This document shows positions 43,202-52,215 of a DNA stretch of 64,000 bases, piece after piece; position 1 is the stretch's first letter; every line of letters begins with the position of its first letter. A program made the translations under genes and the position numbers. The DNA is taken from positions 868,001 through 932,000 of the forward strand of contig CBDEGP010000001.1 in NCBI GenBank assembly GCA_965237875.1, written 5' to 3'. The notes under the pieces were generated by a model. That model worked only from the letters and a program-made list of their open reading frames with translations. It searched no databases and was not told the origin of the DNA. Source of the stretch: DAOUJI01 sp965237875 (GTDB lineage Bacteria > Chloroflexota > Dehalococcoidia > Lucifugimonadales > JAGWBF01).

Positions 43202-45031
43202 TTGCACAAAGACACTAGTTGCGGAACGCTGCGCGATTTCAATGCGGGAAGTCAGGTTTCTCTTGCGGGTTGGGTCCACAGACGCAGAGACCACGGCGGA
43301 GTAATCTTCATCGACCTGAGAGATAGGTCCGGCCTGGTTCAGGTGGTGTTCAACCCGGAACTGAATCCCGGCCCCTACAAAGCGGCCGACCAGGCCAGGC
43401 CGGAGTGGGTCATATCCGTGAAAGGGACCGTTACGCCAAGGCCGCCGGAGGCTTTGAACCCCAACCTGCCCACCGGCGCCGTTGAAGTCATGGCGGAAGA
43501 GGTGGAGGTCCTGAACGCCTCGATTACGCCTCCCTTCCTCATCAATGAGGACTCAGACGTGGACGAGAGTCTCAGGTTGAGGTACAGGTATCTGGACCTC
43601 CGTCGTGAAACTATGCAGAAGACCCTCGTCCTTCGCCACCGAATAGTGAAATACATCAGGGACTTCCTGGATGAGCGGGGGTTCCTGGAGATCGAGACGC
43701 CTATTCTCATCAAGAGCACCCCGGAAGGAGCCCGGGACTTCCTGGTGCCGAGCCGACTCCAGCCGGGCAGCTTCTACGCCCTGCCCCAATCGCCGCAGCA
43801 GTTGAAACAGCTGCTTATGGTAGCCGGATTCGAACGCTACTTCCAGATTGCCCGATGCTTCAGGGACGAGGACCTGAGGGCGGACCGCCAGCCGGAGTTT
43901 ACCCAGCTTGACCTGGAGATGAGCTTCGTAGACGAGGAGGACGTTCTCTCCCTGATAGAGGAACTCTACACCTCCATGATTGAGACCCTTGCGCCGAATA
44001 AGCGGTTGGTAAAGCCCTTTCCGAGGCTCACCTATGAAGATGCGGTGTCCAGGTACGCGTCGGACAAGCCGGACCTCCGGTTTGGCCTGGAAATGTCCGA
44101 TGTCACCGACATTGCGCTGAAGACGGACTTCCGGGTCTTCCACAGGGTGGCTGAGGACGGCGGAGCAATCAAAGGCTTTGTCGCTCCCGGCCTGGCTCAC
44201 TACAGCAACTCCATGCTGAAGGAACTGGAGACCTTCGTTCGAGACAGGGGGGCCAAGGGGCTGAGCCATGTCCGGGTCGGCGGCGGTCGTTCGCTGGACG
44301 ACGTCACTGAGGAGAACCTGCAGTTCGGCCAGGGCTTGCGCATGAGTTCGGACCTTGTCAGGGAGATGGCCGAACGCATGGGCGGCGGGCCTGGAGACCT
44401 TTTCCTTCTCCTAGCCGGACCGGCCAGGGAGATAGACCCGCCGTTGAGCGCTCTCCGCTCCGAAATCGCCGACCGGCTGGAGTTGGCAGACCCCGGCACG
44501 CTTTCCTTCGCGTTCGTAGTGGACTTTCCGCTCTTCGAATGGAACTTCCATGCAGGCAGGTGGGACTCCTCCCATCACCCCTTTACGGCGCCCAAAGACC
44601 AGGACCTGGAAGCTCTCAAGGCTGCGGCCCTGTCCCCCTCTGTGGCCGATTCCCAGAACGGAGGGCCGGGAGGCCTTAAGTCCAAAGCCTACGACCTTGT
44701 GTGCAACGGCAGCGAGCTGGCCAGCGGCAGCATACGGGTCCACCGGCGCGAGCTTCAGGAGCAGATATTTCGAGTCCTCGGCTACTCCGACGCAGATGTG
44801 CAGGCCAGGTTCGGCCATCTGCTGGAAGCCTTCGAATACGGCGCTCCTCCCCACGGAGGCATCGCCCCGGGGATAGACAGGCTGGTGGCCATCCTATCCG
44901 ACGCCCAGTCCATCAGGGATGTCATTGCTTTTCCCAAGACTCAGAGCGGCGCCGACCTGCTGTTCGGGGCGCCCTCCGAGGTGGAAGGCGGACAGCTAAG
45001 AGACCTGGGACTGAAACTCCTGGAGGAATAG
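43202..45031 (+). CDS. aspS: Aspartyl-tRNA synthetase
   Basis: A 609-residue class IIb synthetase. GGGAG seven bases upstream favours a TTG at 43202; an ATG frame further upstream is unlikely. The anticodon-binding OB domain spans about 15-110. Motif 2 is R-C-F-R-D-E-D-L-R-A-D-R near 220, the GAD insertion lies around 290-420, and motif 3 is G-I-D-R-L-V-A-I near 560. S-P-Q-Q-L-K-Q-L-L-M is present. It charges tRNA-Asp and may also serve Asn in genomes using GatCAB. thrB follows after 16 bases. Confidence 0.93.
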   Translation: MHKDTSCGTLRDFNAGSQVSLAGWVHRRRDHGGVIFIDLRDRSGLVQVVFNPELNPGPYKAADQARPEWVISVKGTVTPRPPEALNPNLPTGAVEVMAEEVEVLNASITPPFLINEDSDVDESLRLRYRYLDLRRETMQKTLVLRHRIVKYIRDFLDERGFLEIETPILIKSTPEGARDFLVPSRLQPGSFYALPQSPQQLKQLLMVAGFERYFQIARCFRDEDLRADRQPEFTQLDLEMSFVDEEDVLSLIEELYTSMIETLAPNKRLVKPFPRLTYEDAVSRYASDKPDLRFGLEMSDVTDIALKTDFRVFHRVAEDGGAIKGFVAPGLAHYSNSMLKELETFVRDRGAKGLSHVRVGGGRSLDDVTEENLQFGQGLRMSSDLVREMAERMGGGPGDLFLLLAGPAREIDPPLSALRSEIADRLELADPGTLSFAFVVDFPLFEWNFHAGRWDSSHHPFTAPKDQDLEALKAAALSPSVADSQNGGPGGLKSKAYDLVCNGSELASGSIRVHRRELQEQIFRVLGYSDADVQARFGHLLEAFEYGAPPHGGIAPGIDRLVAILSDAQSIRDVIAFPKTQSGADLLFGAPSEVEGGQLRDLGLKLLEE

Positions 45032-45047
45032 GTCCAAGGCGGCAAAG

Positions 45048-45956
45048 ATGACCGGCGTAAGCAGAGTAACCGTTAGAGTTCCCGCTACGACTGCGAACCT
45101 CGGGCCCGGGTTCGACTGCCTCGGCATGGCCTTGGACGTGTGGAGCGAGGTGACCGTAGAAGCCGCCCAAGCTCCTGACGTGGACATACTCGGCTTCGGG
45201 TCGGACGAGCTTGCCGCGGATGAGACCAACCTGGTGTACCAGGCTTGCCTGAGGGCTTACCAGGCCAAGAACGCTGAAGCTCCGCACTTCAAACTCTGCT
45301 GCAACAACGGGATTCCGTTGAAGCGTGGGCTGGGAAGCAGCGGAGCCGCCATCGTAGGGGGGCTTTTCGCGGGAGACTTGCTGTCTGGAGGCTCTTTGCT
45401 GTCCAAGGAACGGCTGTTGAGGCTCGCCGTCGAGCTGGAGGGCCATCCTGACAACGTGGCAGCCTCAGTGTATGGCGGACTCAGGCTGGTGGCCCAGGAG
45501 GGAGACCGGCTGGTGTGCGCGCCCGTCCCGTTTCCTGAGGACTTGAACGCAGTCGTCTTCATTCCGGAGGAGCGCATCTCTACGGAAGGCGCCAGGGCCG
45601 TCTTGCCGGACTCCTACAGCCGGGCGGACGCGGTCTACAACGCCGGGCGCACCGCTCTACTGGTTAACGCGATGGCGACAGGCAGGATGAAGGACCTGGC
45701 CTACGCCACTCAAGACCGCATTCACCAACCCTATCGCCAGTCCTTGTTCCGACCCATGAAGGTCATATTCGAGGCGGCTATGAAGGGAGGGGCCCTGGGA
45801 GTTTTCCTGTCTGGCAGCGGCTCCAGCATTCTGGCGTTGACCCAAGGCAGGGAAATGACCGTGGCCTACGAGATGGCCGAGGCCGCTCGGCAGTGCGGCG
45901 CCGAGGGCGAGGTGAAGATAACGAGACCGTCCGTTATGGGCGCTCATCAGGTATAG
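45048..45956 (+). CDS. thrB: Homoserine kinase
   Basis: A 302-residue GHMP kinase. The N-terminal V-P-A-T-T-A-N-L-G-P-G-F-D-C-L-G and the ATP loop I-P-L-K-R-G-L-G-S-S-G-A-A near residue 90 are typical. G-S-G-S-S-I-L-A-L near the end is GHMP motif 3. It phosphorylates homoserine for threonine synthesis. It lies 16 bases after aspS and 14 bases before lysC, which indicates one operon. Confidence 0.93.
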   Translation: MTGVSRVTVRVPATTANLGPGFDCLGMALDVWSEVTVEAAQAPDVDILGFGSDELAADETNLVYQACLRAYQAKNAEAPHFKLCCNNGIPLKRGLGSSGAAIVGGLFAGDLLSGGSLLSKERLLRLAVELEGHPDNVAASVYGGLRLVAQEGDRLVCAPVPFPEDLNAVVFIPEERISTEGARAVLPDSYSRADAVYNAGRTALLVNAMATGRMKDLAYATQDRIHQPYRQSLFRPMKVIFEAAMKGGALGVFLSGSGSSILALTQGREMTVAYEMAEAARQCGAEGEVKITRPSVMGAHQV

Positions 45957-45970
45957 GACGGGGATGCTGC

Positions 45971-47194
45971 GTGGCTTTGGTGGTGCAAAAGTACGGCGGC
46001 AGCTCGATTGCGGACGCCGAGAAGATAGGGCGGGTGGCCCGACGCATTGTGGCGACCAAGGAACGCGGCGCCGACGTGGTCGCGGTTGTTTCAGCCATGG
46101 GAGACACGACCGACCAGCTTATAGACCTCGCCTACAATGTCTCGGGAAACACTCCGGACCCCAGGGAGATGGACCTGCTCCTCTCCACCGGAGAGCTGGT
46201 CTCCTGCACTCTGATGGCCATGGCCATACGCGCTCTGGGACATCAGGCTCTGAGCCTGAGTGGCTTCCAGGCCGGCATAAAGACCGACACGGCCTATGGA
46301 AGGGCGCGAATCGCCCAGATAGACCCGTCCCGCATGAAACGGGAACTGGACGCGGGGAATCTGCTTATTGTGGCAGGATTCCAGGGGTTCACCGAGGACT
46401 TGGACGTCACCACTTTGGGAAGGGGAGGCTCCGACACGACGGCAGTGGCCCTGGCCGCCGCCTTGGAAGCGGAGCGCTGCGAGGTCTACACCGACGTGGA
46501 GGGGATTTACACTGCGGACCCCCGCATCGTCCCCGAGGCCAGGAGGATTCCCGAAATAAGCTATGACGAAATGCTGGAGCTTGCCACGTACGGCGCCAAG
46601 ATGCACCCAAGGTCCATCGAGCTGGGCGCCGCGTACGACATTCCCATATTGGTGGCTTCGAGCTTTACGGAAGGACCGGGCACCCTGATACACAGAGGGG
46701 CGAAGACCGAAATGGAAGAGCGAATCAAAGTAACCGGCGTGGCGGCTGACAGGAACGTGGCAAAGATAACCTTGAGAGGGGTCCCCGACAGCCCGGGAAT
46801 TGCAGCCGCTTTTTTCGAGCCCCTCACCGAGCAGGGAATCTCAGTTGACACGATAGTCCAGAACGCCAGCCAGGAAAATCTGACGGACCTGAGCTTCACG
46901 GTCGCCCGGACCGACCTGCAGAAGGCCGTCGACGTGGTGGGCCCTGTGGCAGCCGTAAAAGGAGCTCCGACGTTCCACACCGACGACTCTCTGGCCAAGG
47001 TGAGCATCGTCGGGGCGGGCATGCAGAACACGCCGGGATACGCGTCCCGCATGTTCCGTGCGTTGGCCAATGAGAACATCAACATTGAGATGATCACGAC
47101 GTCCGAAATAAGGATCACCTGCATAGTGTCCGAGGATAGAGTAGCCGATGCGGTCCGGGCCCTTCATAAGGCATTTGAGCTTGAGGGACCATAG
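45971..47194 (+). CDS. lysC: Aspartate kinase
   Basis: A 407-residue kinase. The start is the GTG at 45971 (V-A-L-V-V-Q-K-Y-G-G-S-S); the longer frame from 45893 lies in thrB. G-R-G-G-S-D-T-T-A-V-A-L near residue 155 belongs to the catalytic domain. Two ACT domains at about 265-400 probably bind lysine or threonine for feedback control. It phosphorylates aspartate, the first step toward Lys, Met and Thr. Next to aspS and thrB this forms an aspartate-family group. Confidence 0.93.
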   Translation: MALVVQKYGGSSIADAEKIGRVARRIVATKERGADVVAVVSAMGDTTDQLIDLAYNVSGNTPDPREMDLLLSTGELVSCTLMAMAIRALGHQALSLSGFQAGIKTDTAYGRARIAQIDPSRMKRELDAGNLLIVAGFQGFTEDLDVTTLGRGGSDTTAVALAAALEAERCEVYTDVEGIYTADPRIVPEARRIPEISYDEMLELATYGAKMHPRSIELGAAYDIPILVASSFTEGPGTLIHRGAKTEMEERIKVTGVAADRNVAKITLRGVPDSPGIAAAFFEPLTEQGISVDTIVQNASQENLTDLSFTVARTDLQKAVDVVGPVAAVKGAPTFHTDDSLAKVSIVGAGMQNTPGYASRMFRALANENINIEMITTSEIRITCIVSEDRVADAVRALHKAFELEGP

Positions 47195-47231
47195 TCCTGC
47201 CTCCGCGTGATTCCACAGCCCCCGGTGTCGC

Positions 47232-48020
47232 ATGACTCTCAGCGCCGATGGCCCATCCCACGACCGGCAGCCGTTCCTGTCCATAGTCGTCCCGGCTTAC
47301 AACGAAGCCGGTCGTATAGTGTCCACCCTGGAGCAGGTGAGGGACTGCCTGGAGACTCAGCCCTATACGTGGGAAGTGGTTCTGGTGGACGACGGCTCCA
47401 CCGACGACACTGCGGCCCTGGTCCGGGAATTCGCTGAACATAACCCGGGGTTCCGCTTGATTGAAGCAGCCCACGGGGGCAAGGGATGGGCGGTAAGGCA
47501 CGGCATAATGGCCGTCGGAGGCCAGTACAGGTTTTTATGTGACGCCGACCTGTCCATGCCCATAGAGCAAATCAACCGGTTCCTGCCCCCCAACCTTACA
47601 GGGTTTGACGTGGCCATAGGGTCCCGCGAGGCCGAGGGCGCACGGCGCTTTCAGGAACCCCAACGGCGTCATCTGATGGGCCGCTTCTTCAACATCCTGG
47701 TCCGTTGTTTGGCGGTCCCCGGGGTGGAAGACACCCAGTGCGGGTTCAAATGCTTTACAGCAGAGGCGTCGCAGGAACTGTTTTCCCTGCAAAGGCTCGA
47801 TGGGTTCGCATTCGACGTGGAGGTGTTGTTCCTGGCCCGTAAGCGGCGCATGAAAGTGGTGGAAGTTTCCATTGACTGGCATTACCGGACGGAGAGCAAG
47901 GTCCGCCCTCTGCAGGACTCCCTGTTGATGGTGCGGGATGTCTTGTTGGTGCGATGGCGGAGCCTCCGCGGCGCATACTCATCACTCCCGTCCCGTTCCG
48001 GCGGGGATGCGCCTGGCTAA
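47232..48020 (+). CDS. Family 2 glycosyltransferase (dolichyl-phosphate glucosyltransferase-like)
   Basis: A 262-residue GT-A enzyme. V-V-P-A-Y-N-E-A lies near residue 20, V-L-V-D-D-G-S-T-D-D near 54, and L-C-D-A-D-L-S-M-P near 98, with the D-x-D-like metal site. D-T-Q-C-G-F-K-C-F near 170 is typical of dolichyl/polyprenyl-phosphate sugar transferases. No C-terminal membrane helix is evident. It is 37 bases after lysC and may end that operon. Confidence 0.88.
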   Translation: MTLSADGPSHDRQPFLSIVVPAYNEAGRIVSTLEQVRDCLETQPYTWEVVLVDDGSTDDTAALVREFAEHNPGFRLIEAAHGGKGWAVRHGIMAVGGQYRFLCDADLSMPIEQINRFLPPNLTGFDVAIGSREAEGARRFQEPQRRHLMGRFFNILVRCLAVPGVEDTQCGFKCFTAEASQELFSLQRLDGFAFDVEVLFLARKRRMKVVEVSIDWHYRTESKVRPLQDSLLMVRDVLLVRWRSLRGAYSSLPSRSGGDAPG

Positions 48021-48086
48021 AGCGGATTCGGCTGCCCCGGTCTGAAAAATCCGCCTGCAAATCTCCGAATTATGGGCAATTAGCCC

Positions 48087-48114
48087 TTGACCTTCAACTC
48101 CCGTTTATTATATT
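48087..48114 (+). promoter_or_regulatory. Promoter of the TPR gene
   Basis: TTGACC (48087-48092), 16 bases, TATATT (48109-48114), in an AT-rich island. The start codon at 48249 is about 130 bases downstream. Confidence 0.55.
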
Positions 48115-48248
48115 CATTATAACCAGCCTCTTCTTGCGGCTCAGACGCCGGGTGGGCGGCAATGCGAGGGTGGAGGCATGGAGGGGTTTCCCGACGCTTG
48201 GAGCATACAATACATTTGGAACAGCGAGTTGTGGAAACGTCCAATCAA

Positions 48249-49120
48249 ATGACGGTGAAACTAGGACTCGGGGAACGGAACAAGCTCCGCAGAGAGAAGA
48301 GCAAAGAAGCGGTGAGCCTTGCGTTGAAAGGTCTGTGGGAGCAGGCCGCCGAGGTAAACAGGGAGATTCTCGAGCTTTTCCCCGAAGATGTGGAAGCCTG
48401 GAACCGGCTGGGCAAGGCGTTTCTTGAACTTGTGCGTTACGACGAGCCCCCGACGCCTTTGAAAGGTCGTCCCATCTTGCGCCGTACAACACCATCTCCA
48501 AGAAGAACCTGGAGCGGATGTCTCATCTAAGAGAGGCGGCTCCATCCACTGGTGAGGGCGCCCAAGCCCGGAAAACGGGCAAAACCTTCATGCCCTACGT
48601 GTTCATAGAGGAGAGCGGAAAGTCAGGGGTTACGTCGGTGAGCCGCCCGGCTCCGCGTCAGGCTCTGGCAAAGCTGGCCTCCGGCGATTCCGTCAAGCTT
48701 GTGACTAAAGACCATGCCGTCATCGTTGAGAAAAACCTGGGCGAGTACCTGGGTCAGGTTGAACCCAAGCTGAGCAAAAGCCTGATTCGGCTCATCAACG
48801 GAGGCAACAAGTACGCCGCCGCCGTGATTAGGGTGAGCAGGCAGGAACTCTCCGTCATCATATGGGAAACCTACCGCCATCCCAGCCTTCACGACGTTTG
48901 CTCCTTCCCCAACGGAGGCAAGGACGAGCGAAAGGTCTATTGGGTCGACTCGATGATGCGGTATGACGGTGACGGAGACATGGACGAGGACGACGAATAT
49001 TCAGCCGAATGGCGGGAACCCTATTCCGATTCGCTGGACGGCGGCGAAGAGGGAGAGCCGTCTGAGGCGCCCTTCTCGAGGCCGTCCGTAAAGGCCTTGT
49101 CCCAAGAAGACGAAGAGTAA
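48249..49120 (+). pseudogene. TPR-domain protein with a -1 frameshift near 48446
   Basis: The frame from ATG 48249 codes a TPR-like segment (W-E-Q-A-A-E-V-N-R-E, then W-N-R-L-G-K-A-F-L-E-L) and is in register to Y-D-E near 48446. After GAG-CCCCC the sense continues in the -1 frame as D-A-F-E-R-S-S-H-L-A-P-Y-N-T and joins the open frame ending at 49120. The second frame alone begins within the linker. One lost base in the C-run, a sequencing error, or -1 frameshifting explains it. The C-terminal part is an acidic, uncharacterised domain. Corrected length is about 290 residues. Confidence 0.7.
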
Positions 49121-49150
49121 AGGGCCCAAAGGAATCCGCGAGCGGGCGGT

Positions 49151-49789
49151 TTACCGGTCCATGGTTTCCCGAGCCCGGGCCACAGCCAACTTGAAGATCT
49201 CATAGGGCTGGGCGCCCGTGAACAACTGGTTTCCCACGATGAACGCGGGTATCCCCCTGACCCCCAGGTCCATCGCCTCCCGGTACTGAGTTAGCACGGT
49301 CTCACGGTAATAACCCGATTCCAGCTTGCCTGAAAGATCGTCCCAGTCCATGCCGCATTGGAGAGCGAGGTCCCGTATCACTTCCATGTCTCCCAGGTCT
49401 TTGCCGTGCTCCCAATACGCCTTATATGCGGCCCTGTGGAACGGGTCGAACAGGCCCAAGCGTTGCGCATGTTCGGTGGCTTCCAAAGCGTACAGCGTAT
49501 AGGAGGTTTTCGGGGCCCGTCTCATCACAAGCCCCGCCGATTCCGCCTGACTTCGAAGGGGCTCGGCCAACAGGTTGTCCGACCCGTCGGGGCTTGGCTG
49601 GCGTGGGATTCCCTCCGGGGGCGTGTCCGGGCGGAGCAGGTAGGCCCTGCCTTCCACAACGACGTCATATTCCGATGCCATCCTATCGACCCGCTCCAGG
49701 CCGATATAGCACCAGGGTCAGACGTAGTCGTACCAGATTATGACCTTAAGGGGATCGCCGTTGTGGGAAGCGGACAAGGGGGCCTCCAT
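49151..49789 (-). CDS. DsbA/FrnE-like selenoprotein with in-frame TGA (selenocysteine 24)
   Basis: The visible frame begins at an internal ATG at 49681 and lacks the redox site. Upstream in the same frame, ATG 49789 opens M-E-A-P-L, reaches I-I-W-Y-D-Y-V and then TGA at 49718-49720, followed by P-W-C-Y-I-G-L-E-R. Homologues have C-P-W-C here, so the TGA replaces the first catalytic cysteine (U-P-W-C). The rest is a typical DsbA/FrnE thioredoxin fold with R-P-D-T-P-P-E-G and the cis-proline loop G-I-P-A-F-I. It lies 46 bases downstream of glmS. A nonsense mutation is the alternative. Confidence 0.82.
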
Positions 49790-49835
49790 CGGAGAATGGC
49801 GCAATGATACGCCCAACGGGACTGTGAATCAATGC

Positions 49836-51680
49836 CTACTCGACGGTCACCGACTTGGCTAGATTGCGAGGCTGGTCCACGTCGCAGCCCCGCTTGATTG
49901 CTATGTGGTACGCAAGGAGCTGCAACGGAGCCACGGAAAGTATGGGGCTCAGGACCTCCGGGCATCTGGGTATGTACAGGACCTCGTCCACCTCTGAAGC
50001 CAAGTCTTCGTCCCCCTCGGTGGCTATGGCTATGACCATTCCGTCCCTGGCCCGGGCTTCTTTGATGTTCCCCGCCATCTTGGAGTACGTCGAGCCATGA
50101 GGGGCTATGGCCACCACGGGCATGTTCTGGTCGATAAGGGCAATGGGGCCGTGTTTCATCTCGCCTGCGGCGTATCCCTCGGCGTGTATGTAGCTAATCT
50201 CCTTGAGCTTAAGGGCGCCTTCCAGGGCTATGGGATAGGTAATGCCCCGGCCCAGATATAGGAAGTGTTCGCATCGGTAGAGTTTGCGGGCCAGCCTTTC
50301 ATAAGCATCCTGCTCTCCCACGATGCGCCCCACAAGGTCGGGCATTCGGGCCAGAGCTTTAATCGCCTCGTCTGAACGAGAAGGGTCGAGGCGTCCCCGC
50401 ACCTGTCCTAGATACAGCGAAAGAAGGGTGAGTGTTACGAGGGATGACATGAAGGTCTTGGTGCTGGCTACGCCTATTTCGGTCCCGCAGCGCAGGTACA
50501 GGGTCGACTCGGCTGTTCTTGTGGCCTGACTGCCCTCGACATTGGACAACGCAACCAACCTGCCGCCTCTCTCCGTGACTGCGGACATGGCGGCCAGGGT
50601 GTCGGCGGTCTCTCCCGATTGAGTAATGGCGACCACCAGCGTGCGGTCGTCCATGTGGAAGTTGCGGTAGCGAAACTCCGAGGAGCTGTCCACCTCGGCA
50701 GGCAGACCCGTAAGCTCCTCAACCAGACACCGGCCCACCATGCCGGCGTGGAGGCTGGTCCCGCAGCCCAACAAGACCACGCGACGCAGGGCTTTGACTT
50801 CGGCGTCAGTCAGGTGAAACCCCGGCAGTTTGATTCGGCCGGTCGTGAAGTCTATCCTTTCCCTCATGGCGCTTGCCGCCGCTCTCGGCTGTTCCATGAT
50901 TTCCTTGAGCATATAGTGGCGGTAGCCCTCTTTGTCGGCCAGGCCGGAGGAGGGCGCGACGCGGATAGGGGTCTTGGCGACGACCTGTCCCGTCTTGTCC
51001 AGGAACTTGACCGCCTTTTCGGTCACTATCGCTGTTTCACCGTCTTCCAGGAAGCTCACCCGGTCAATGAAGGAGGCCATCCCCTGGAGGTCGCTGCTCA
51101 CCATGGCCTCGCCGGGGCGGTGTGCGACCGTGATGCCTCCGGCGTTGCCCAATCGCAGGGCCAACAGCTTCCTCTCCGGTCCGTCGTTGCAGGCGGAAAC
51201 GATGGCCTGGGATCCCTCCAACTGTGAGCCGGCCCAGATGAAAGCGTCCAGGAATGACAGGTCCGACTTCATGCCCTCCTCGATGAGGTGGGGGATGACC
51301 TCGCTGTCGGTCTCCGAACTGAAGACGTGTCCCTTGGCGATTAGGTCGTTTTTCAAGTCGAGGTAGTTCTCCACGATGCCGTTATGCACGACCGCCACGG
51401 CGCCGTTGCAGTCCGTGTGGGGATGGGCGTTGCTGTAGGATGGCTTGCCGTGAGTGGCCCACCGGGTGTGGCCGATGCCCAGTTGCCCCCGGGGGTCGGT
51501 TCGGCCGCCCTCCGGCGCGAGGTCACGCACCTTTCCGGCGGACTTGTGCACCTCGATGCCGGTTGGGTTCATAAGGGCAATGCCGGCGCTGTCGTAGCCC
51601 CGGTATTCCAGCTGTTGGAGCCCCGAGTATACGATGGGCCAAGCTTCCCTGCTGCCTATGTAGCCTACGATGCCGCACAT
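49836..51680 (-). CDS. glmS: Glucosamine-6-phosphate synthase (isomerizing)
   Basis: A 614-residue enzyme. Cys2 of M-C-G-I-V-G-Y-I-G is the glutaminase nucleophile, and R-G-Y-D-S-A-G and G-H-T-R-W-A-T-H-G follow. Two SIS domains (with S-Q-S-G-E-T-A-D near 360 and S-V-A-S-T-K-T-F) and the C-terminal Q-P-R-N-L-A-K-S-V-T-V-E complete the family. It makes glucosamine-6-phosphate for cell-wall precursors. I recognise no glmS ribozyme upstream. The selenoprotein gene follows on the same strand. Confidence 0.95.
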   Translation of the reverse strand: MCGIVGYIGSREAWPIVYSGLQQLEYRGYDSAGIALMNPTGIEVHKSAGKVRDLAPEGGRTDPRGQLGIGHTRWATHGKPSYSNAHPHTDCNGAVAVVHNGIVENYLDLKNDLIAKGHVFSSETDSEVIPHLIEEGMKSDLSFLDAFIWAGSQLEGSQAIVSACNDGPERKLLALRLGNAGGITVAHRPGEAMVSSDLQGMASFIDRVSFLEDGETAIVTEKAVKFLDKTGQVVAKTPIRVAPSSGLADKEGYRHYMLKEIMEQPRAAASAMRERIDFTTGRIKLPGFHLTDAEVKALRRVVLLGCGTSLHAGMVGRCLVEELTGLPAEVDSSSEFRYRNFHMDDRTLVVAITQSGETADTLAAMSAVTERGGRLVALSNVEGSQATRTAESTLYLRCGTEIGVASTKTFMSSLVTLTLLSLYLGQVRGRLDPSRSDEAIKALARMPDLVGRIVGEQDAYERLARKLYRCEHFLYLGRGITYPIALEGALKLKEISYIHAEGYAAGEMKHGPIALIDQNMPVVAIAPHGSTYSKMAGNIKEARARDGMVIAIATEGDEDLASEVDEVLYIPRCPEVLSPILSVAPLQLLAYHIAIKRGCDVDQPRNLAKSVTVE

Positions 51681-51799
51681 GCTCTGCCTGCCGGTGTTGA
51701 CCAGATATGGTCGGCTTTTCGCTTAAGTGTATTACACCGAATCTCCCAAATCCACCGTCCAAATCTACAGGAATGCCTGCTGAGGTCATGCTTCGACAA
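51681..51799. other. Intergenic start of the glmS/metal-lipoprotein gap
   Basis: Part of a 535-base gap between divergent genes. It contains a short GACCA/TGGTC inverted repeat at 51699-51712 upstream of glmS and no recognised gene. Confidence 0.3.
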
Positions 51800-51876
51800 G
51801 CTTTCAACTAACTGCTCTCAGTTACTCGCCGGCGCTCGGCCCCGTCCCCGGGGCATAACTCTGCTCAGCACGAGCG
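51800..51876. repeat. Dispersed intergenic repeat, copy C
   Basis: The most complete copy: GCTTTCAACTAACTGCTCTC, then AGTTACTCGCCGGCGCTCGG, CCCCGTCCCCGGGGC, ATAACTCTGCTCAGCACGAG. It matches copy A over its whole length and copy B over the core. A related CGCCCTGAACCTGTCCAAGGG piece follows at 51899-51919. Confidence 0.72.
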
Positions 51877-52007
51877 GGTTCCAGAGCGAAATCCGTTCGC
51901 CCTGAACCTGTCCAAGGGCCGCCCTTGCACGCATATTGGGCGGGGAATATGAGGCGATTCGTTCTCTTGACACCTGCCCTCTCCAGTGATAGCATAGGCT
52001 GGGCAGT

Positions 52008-52022
52008 TGATACTGGATATCA
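52008..52022. promoter_or_regulatory. Fur/Zur-type operator, site 1
   Basis: TGATA-CTGGA-TATCA, a 15-bp palindrome with perfect 5-bp arms, the size of Fur-family 7-1-7 boxes (TGATAAT-n-ATTATCA). Confidence 0.5.
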
Positions 52023-52145
52023 TAACTTAACCGCAGCTTACCAGACTATGATTTTCTCGTACCTGATGGAAAACGCGGCGGATGTCGTCGACCGTCCTAT
52101 GTGCAGCGGACGCACATCCGGCTAGTCTCTTTTTTTGAGGAGTAG

Positions 52146-52160
52146 TGATACTATATCTCA
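52146..52160. promoter_or_regulatory. Fur/Zur-type operator, site 2
   Basis: TGATA-CTATA-TCTCA, the same box with one arm mismatch. Its centre is 29 bases from that of site 3. Confidence 0.45.
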
Positions 52161-52174
52161 CTATTGTCTCTCCT

Positions 52175-52189
52175 TGATACTTAATATCA
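52175..52189. promoter_or_regulatory. Fur/Zur-type operator, site 3
   Basis: TGATA-CTTAA-TATCA with perfect arms, 26 bases before the proposed start codon of the metal-binding lipoprotein, where it would block transcription or early elongation. Confidence 0.55.
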
Positions 52190-52215
52190 TTACCCAGGCT
52201 TCCGGGCTTTCGTCA

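Noticed and set aside
49681..49681. ATG at 49681 as the real start of the DsbA-like gene
   Set aside because: It would remove the redox active site and first strand, and the upstream frame matches the family through the TGA.
51681..51760. glmS ribozyme/riboswitch before glmS
   Set aside because: I could not recognise the conserved core; only a short inverted repeat is present.
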